Shown here piece by piece: positions 61,894-64,000 of a stretch of 64,000 nt of DNA; position 1 is the stretch's first letter, and each line of letters starts with the position of its first letter. The stretch covers positions 80,610-144,609 of the forward strand of contig NZ_CADCST010000082.1 in NCBI RefSeq assembly GCF_902804485.1, given 5' to 3'. A model generated the notes under the pieces. It saw only the letters and a program-made list of their open reading frames with translations. It did no database searches and was not told the DNA's origin. The position numbers were made by a program, and so were the translations under genes. Source of the DNA: Flavobacterium collinsii (GTDB lineage Bacteria; Bacteroidota; Bacteroidia; Flavobacteriales; Flavobacteriaceae).

Positions 61894-61932
61894 TATTAAC
61901 ATTAAAATAAGTGCTTACTAAAAAACACTATC

Positions 61933-61966
61933 AAAAGGCTTTTCTTAATTGAGAAGCCTTTTTTTT
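61933..61966 (+). terminator. Terminator after ald
   Basis: AAAAGGCTTTTC can pair with GAGAAGCCTTTT around TTAATT, with one imperfect position, followed by a T-run. Confidence 0.75.
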
Positions 61967-61974
61967 ATACCTAT

Positions 61975-62011
61975 AAAAAAACCTGTCATGAAAAACAAGA
62001 CAGGCTTTTTT
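61975..62011 (-). terminator. Terminator after the PafA-type phosphatase
   Basis: CCTGTC (61982-61987) pairs with GACAGG (61999-62004), extended by A/T pairs with one mismatch. A-run on its left gives a T-run on the minus strand. Confidence 0.65.
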
Positions 62012-62030
62012 ATTATTTTATAAGTATGAA

Positions 62031-63647
62031 CTATTTTTCATCCAAAACTTCCTGCAATACTTTTGCTTCGGTTCCATTTGGAAAAGTCACTTTAATTTTT
62101 TGTGCTATTGTCGGAGCAATTTCTGTAATGGCTTTTTTATCATAGGATTCTCCTTTTTTAATGTGCCATCCATAAAAAATAGCAGGAACGTGAGTATCAT
62201 AACTATAAGGCGTTCCGTGCGATGTTCCTGTCGTAGAATATTCAATATCTCCAGGCTTATCAAGAATAATCAAATCTCCATTTTGAGTTACATCGTACCC
62301 TTTTGCTACAAAATCAAGGTAATAATCTTTACCTGAATTGGCTAAAATTTCTTCCTCTGTATATACTCTTTTAACTTGCGGCTGTGAAATTAAAAACTCT
62401 TTAAAAGTCTGTTTCACTTTTACTAAATCAAGTCCTTTTTTCTTAATAATTTGCTTATTCAAAAAGATATTAAAGTTAGAATAATTCGTGATCAAATCCA
62501 CACCAAATGTTTTTGTTGAAAAATCCTGCAGACTCTTCCTAACATCCTTAACTGGGTAATTATTAACATTATATTTTCTGTCTTTTAAGTAAATTACATT
62601 CTCAGCTCCTGCGTGATCCGCTGTTAAGAATAGTAAGTAGTTATCTTTCCCTACAGTCTTGTCCAAATAATTCAAAAAGTCAGCTATCGTCTGATCTAGT
62701 CTCAAATAAGTATCCTGAAGTTCCATTGATCTTGGCCCAAGTAAATGCCCTACGTAATCTGTAGAAGAAAAACTAACAGTCAGAAAATCCGTAATATCAT
62801 CTTTTCCTAATTCTTCCTTCTCGATAGCTTTCATCGCAAACTCAGCTAATAAATCATTACCGTACGGAGTAGCTCTTAAGATTCCTGCATCATTTTTCTC
62901 ATACATAGTCTTCAAATCATATGGAAAAACAGGAGCGGCACTTCCGTACAACTTTCCTTCATATGGATTATCATCTGGCAAACTTTCATTATAAACTGAA
63001 GCTGGCTTATACAAATCCCAACCTTTATTGATATAAGGCATATAATGTTTCTCACTATTGAACGTTGAAACCCATTCCGGAAGCTTTTCTCCGTAGAAAG
63101 TACTTGAAATAAACGAACCAGTCTTACTGTACCAAAATGCCCAATTCGCAAAATGTCCAGCCGGCAAAATCGCCCCACGATCCTTAAGACTCATACCAAT
63201 CACTTTTCCAGCAAAATTGGTTGCCATTCTAACTTCATCGGTAATCGTAGTGCTCAACAGGTTTTTAGGCGACATTGCCCCTTCTTCCACGGTACCATCT
63301 CCTACTGTTTTTACACCCGCATCGTCAGTACAATATGTTTCCTTACCAAGCGTTCTGCTAAACCATTCATTCCCTACAATTCCATGGGTTGCAGGCGTAG
63401 TACCTGTATAAATAGAAGCGTGTCCAGGCGCAGTATATGTAGGCATATAATTATAATGCATATTTTGAAAAGTATATCCATTATTCATCAATCGTTTAAA
63501 TCCATTAGACGAAAAATCATCTGAGAACCGATACAAGTATTCCATTTTCATCTGGTCTACCACAATACCTACCACCAACTTAGGGCGCTGTTGAGCACTT
63601 AAATTTGAAATCACAAATAGTGTCAACAATACAATAGTTTTTTTCAT
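62031..63647 (-). CDS. PafA-type alkaline phosphatase
   Basis: Exported phosphatase of 538 residues from ATG 63647 with a signal peptide (TIVLLTLFVISNLSA, cleavage before QQR). A longer frame to 63710 runs across a -7 box and is rejected. Metal-binding and active-site blocks: VGIVVDQMKMEYLYRF, nucleophile Thr in PTYTAPGHASIYTG, Asn in IVGNEWF, the K-x-R pair in SLKDRGAILPAGH, SSTDYVGHLLG, LTADHAGAENV and TGTSHGTPYSYDTHVP. This is the phosphate-irrepressible PafA pattern: broad phosphomonoester hydrolysis in the periplasm. Confidence 0.92.
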   Translation of the reverse strand: MKKTIVLLTLFVISNLSAQQRPKLVVGIVVDQMKMEYLYRFSDDFSSNGFKRLMNNGYTFQNMHYNYMPTYTAPGHASIYTGTTPATHGIVGNEWFSRTLGKETYCTDDAGVKTVGDGTVEEGAMSPKNLLSTTITDEVRMATNFAGKVIGMSLKDRGAILPAGHFANWAFWYSKTGSFISSTFYGEKLPEWVSTFNSEKHYMPYINKGWDLYKPASVYNESLPDDNPYEGKLYGSAAPVFPYDLKTMYEKNDAGILRATPYGNDLLAEFAMKAIEKEELGKDDITDFLTVSFSSTDYVGHLLGPRSMELQDTYLRLDQTIADFLNYLDKTVGKDNYLLFLTADHAGAENVIYLKDRKYNVNNYPVKDVRKSLQDFSTKTFGVDLITNYSNFNIFLNKQIIKKKGLDLVKVKQTFKEFLISQPQVKRVYTEEEILANSGKDYYLDFVAKGYDVTQNGDLIILDKPGDIEYSTTGTSHGTPYSYDTHVPAIFYGWHIKKGESYDKKAITEIAPTIAQKIKVTFPNGTEAKVLQEVLDEK

Positions 63648-63669
63648 ACTTAAATTATAATGTTTCAAA

Positions 63670-63677
63670 CAAAAATA
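63670..63677 (-). promoter_or_regulatory. -7 box of the PafA-type gene
   Basis: TATTTTTG on the minus strand matches TAnnTTTG exactly, 22 nt before ATG 63647. Confidence 0.4.
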
Positions 63678-63764
63678 CTGATTCACTTTTAAAAAAAACC
63701 ACCATACCAACTTAAAAAACTAAAATCGACTATAATTTAACAGAATCAAAACTAATAAGATAAC

Positions 63765-63880
63765 TATGGCGTTTCCCTTCGGGTCGGGCTGTACGCTAAA
63801 TCTTTTGTGATAGAAGTTTTAACTGATTTAAGAAAATGCCAGCTATCACAAAAGGATACCGCTGCCATCCCTAACGCAGT
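63765..63880. repeat. Structured intergenic element with nested inverted repeats
   Basis: GGCGTTTCCC at the left is answered by CCCTAACGC at the right (GCGTT 63770-63774 with AACGC 63873-63877). Inside are CCCTTCGGG (a hairpin with a UUCG loop) and CTTTTGTGATAG (63802-63813) with CTATCACAAAAG (63843-63854). It is richer in GC than its surroundings and has no reading frame. The CTTTTGTG/CACAAAAGGAT core also forms the hairpin after udk. Confidence 0.6.
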
Positions 63881-63910
63881 CAACGATAGAAAGAGTACCT
63901 AAAAGAAAAA

Positions 63911-63923
63911 GCCCTGAAAGGGC
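63911..63923 (-). terminator. Short terminator hairpin near the right edge
   Basis: GCCCT-GAA-AGGGC, followed on the minus strand by TTTTTCTTTT. It implies a minus-strand transcription unit entering from beyond base 64000. Confidence 0.55.
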
Positions 63924-64000
63924 AAAAAAACTAATTCTTACTAGTTTTCGATAACCAAAAATCAATCTCTTCCAGGAAATACTATTCAAAATAATATAAA

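Noticed and set aside
63931..63999. Minus-strand reading FLEEIDFWLSKTSKN ending right before a terminator hairpin
   Set aside because: It looks like a gene end, but an in-frame TAG at 63982-63984 interrupts it and the rest lies outside the window. It may be a decayed gene or chance.

Overview
The window looks like chromosomal DNA of a Flavobacterium-type member of the Bacteroidota. The DNA is AT-rich. Several promoters carry the Bacteroidota -7 motif TAnnTTTG, and Shine-Dalgarno sequences are mostly absent. There are SusC-like plug modules, a PafA-type phosphatase, a long GAPDH of 482 residues, and a methylmalonyl-CoA mutase small/large subunit pair behind an FtsB/DivIC-like gene. I see no transposase, phage gene, CRISPR array or rRNA. 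One tRNA (Trp) is present.

Layout. 1-1101: the 5' part of a MATE efflux gene running off the left edge. 1285-5713: a small secretion/envelope island with three predicted outer-membrane beta-barrel proteins around a LytS-like kinase and a LytTR response regulator. Two of the barrel genes carry a matching direct-repeat operator with 21-bp period, so this looks like a local signalling circuit. 5890-10284: lipoprotein di-heme peroxidase, PhoX-like lipoprotein and PPK2 kinase. 10393-14051: a predicted propeller protein, a membrane-anchored protein of unknown function, a duplicated gene tail and a prolyl oligopeptidase. 14214-18484: an ECF sigma factor, a membrane protein in the anti-sigma position and two exported proteins; the last three all carry TonB-plug-like modules without a barrel. 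18669-23271: scramblase-like protein, SDR, unknown proteins and mtaB. 23382-35839: a long run of minus-strand genes (GNAT, HAD hydrolase, alpha/beta hydrolase, half-helicase, sigma-54 activator, ABC exporter, dnaJ, grpE, tRNA-Trp, hisS, GyrI-like protein, WYL regulator). 36228-52372: mainly plus-strand genes (MacB-like permease, ribD, dnaA, phosphatase, methyltransferase, aminotransferase, udk, ftsB-like, mutA, mutB). 52611-56702: minus-strand cell-wall genes (lysozyme-like protein, DUF2279, mltG, GNAT, dapF). 56843-63647: htrA, gapdh, an Lrp/ald divergent pair and a PafA-type phosphatase.

The change from mostly minus to mostly plus genes around 36-42 kb, next to dnaA, fits a replication origin nearby, but I cannot place DnaA boxes.

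Most promising for follow-up are the LytTR operator pair flanking its own two-component genes, and the sigma/anti-sigma/vWA set with repeated plug modules. Many intergenic gaps hold iterated short-unit repeats that fold into inverted repeats; these appear to be a genome-wide feature of the organism. Several start codons were moved inward from the longest reading frame, using promoter position, signal peptides or family alignment from memory.
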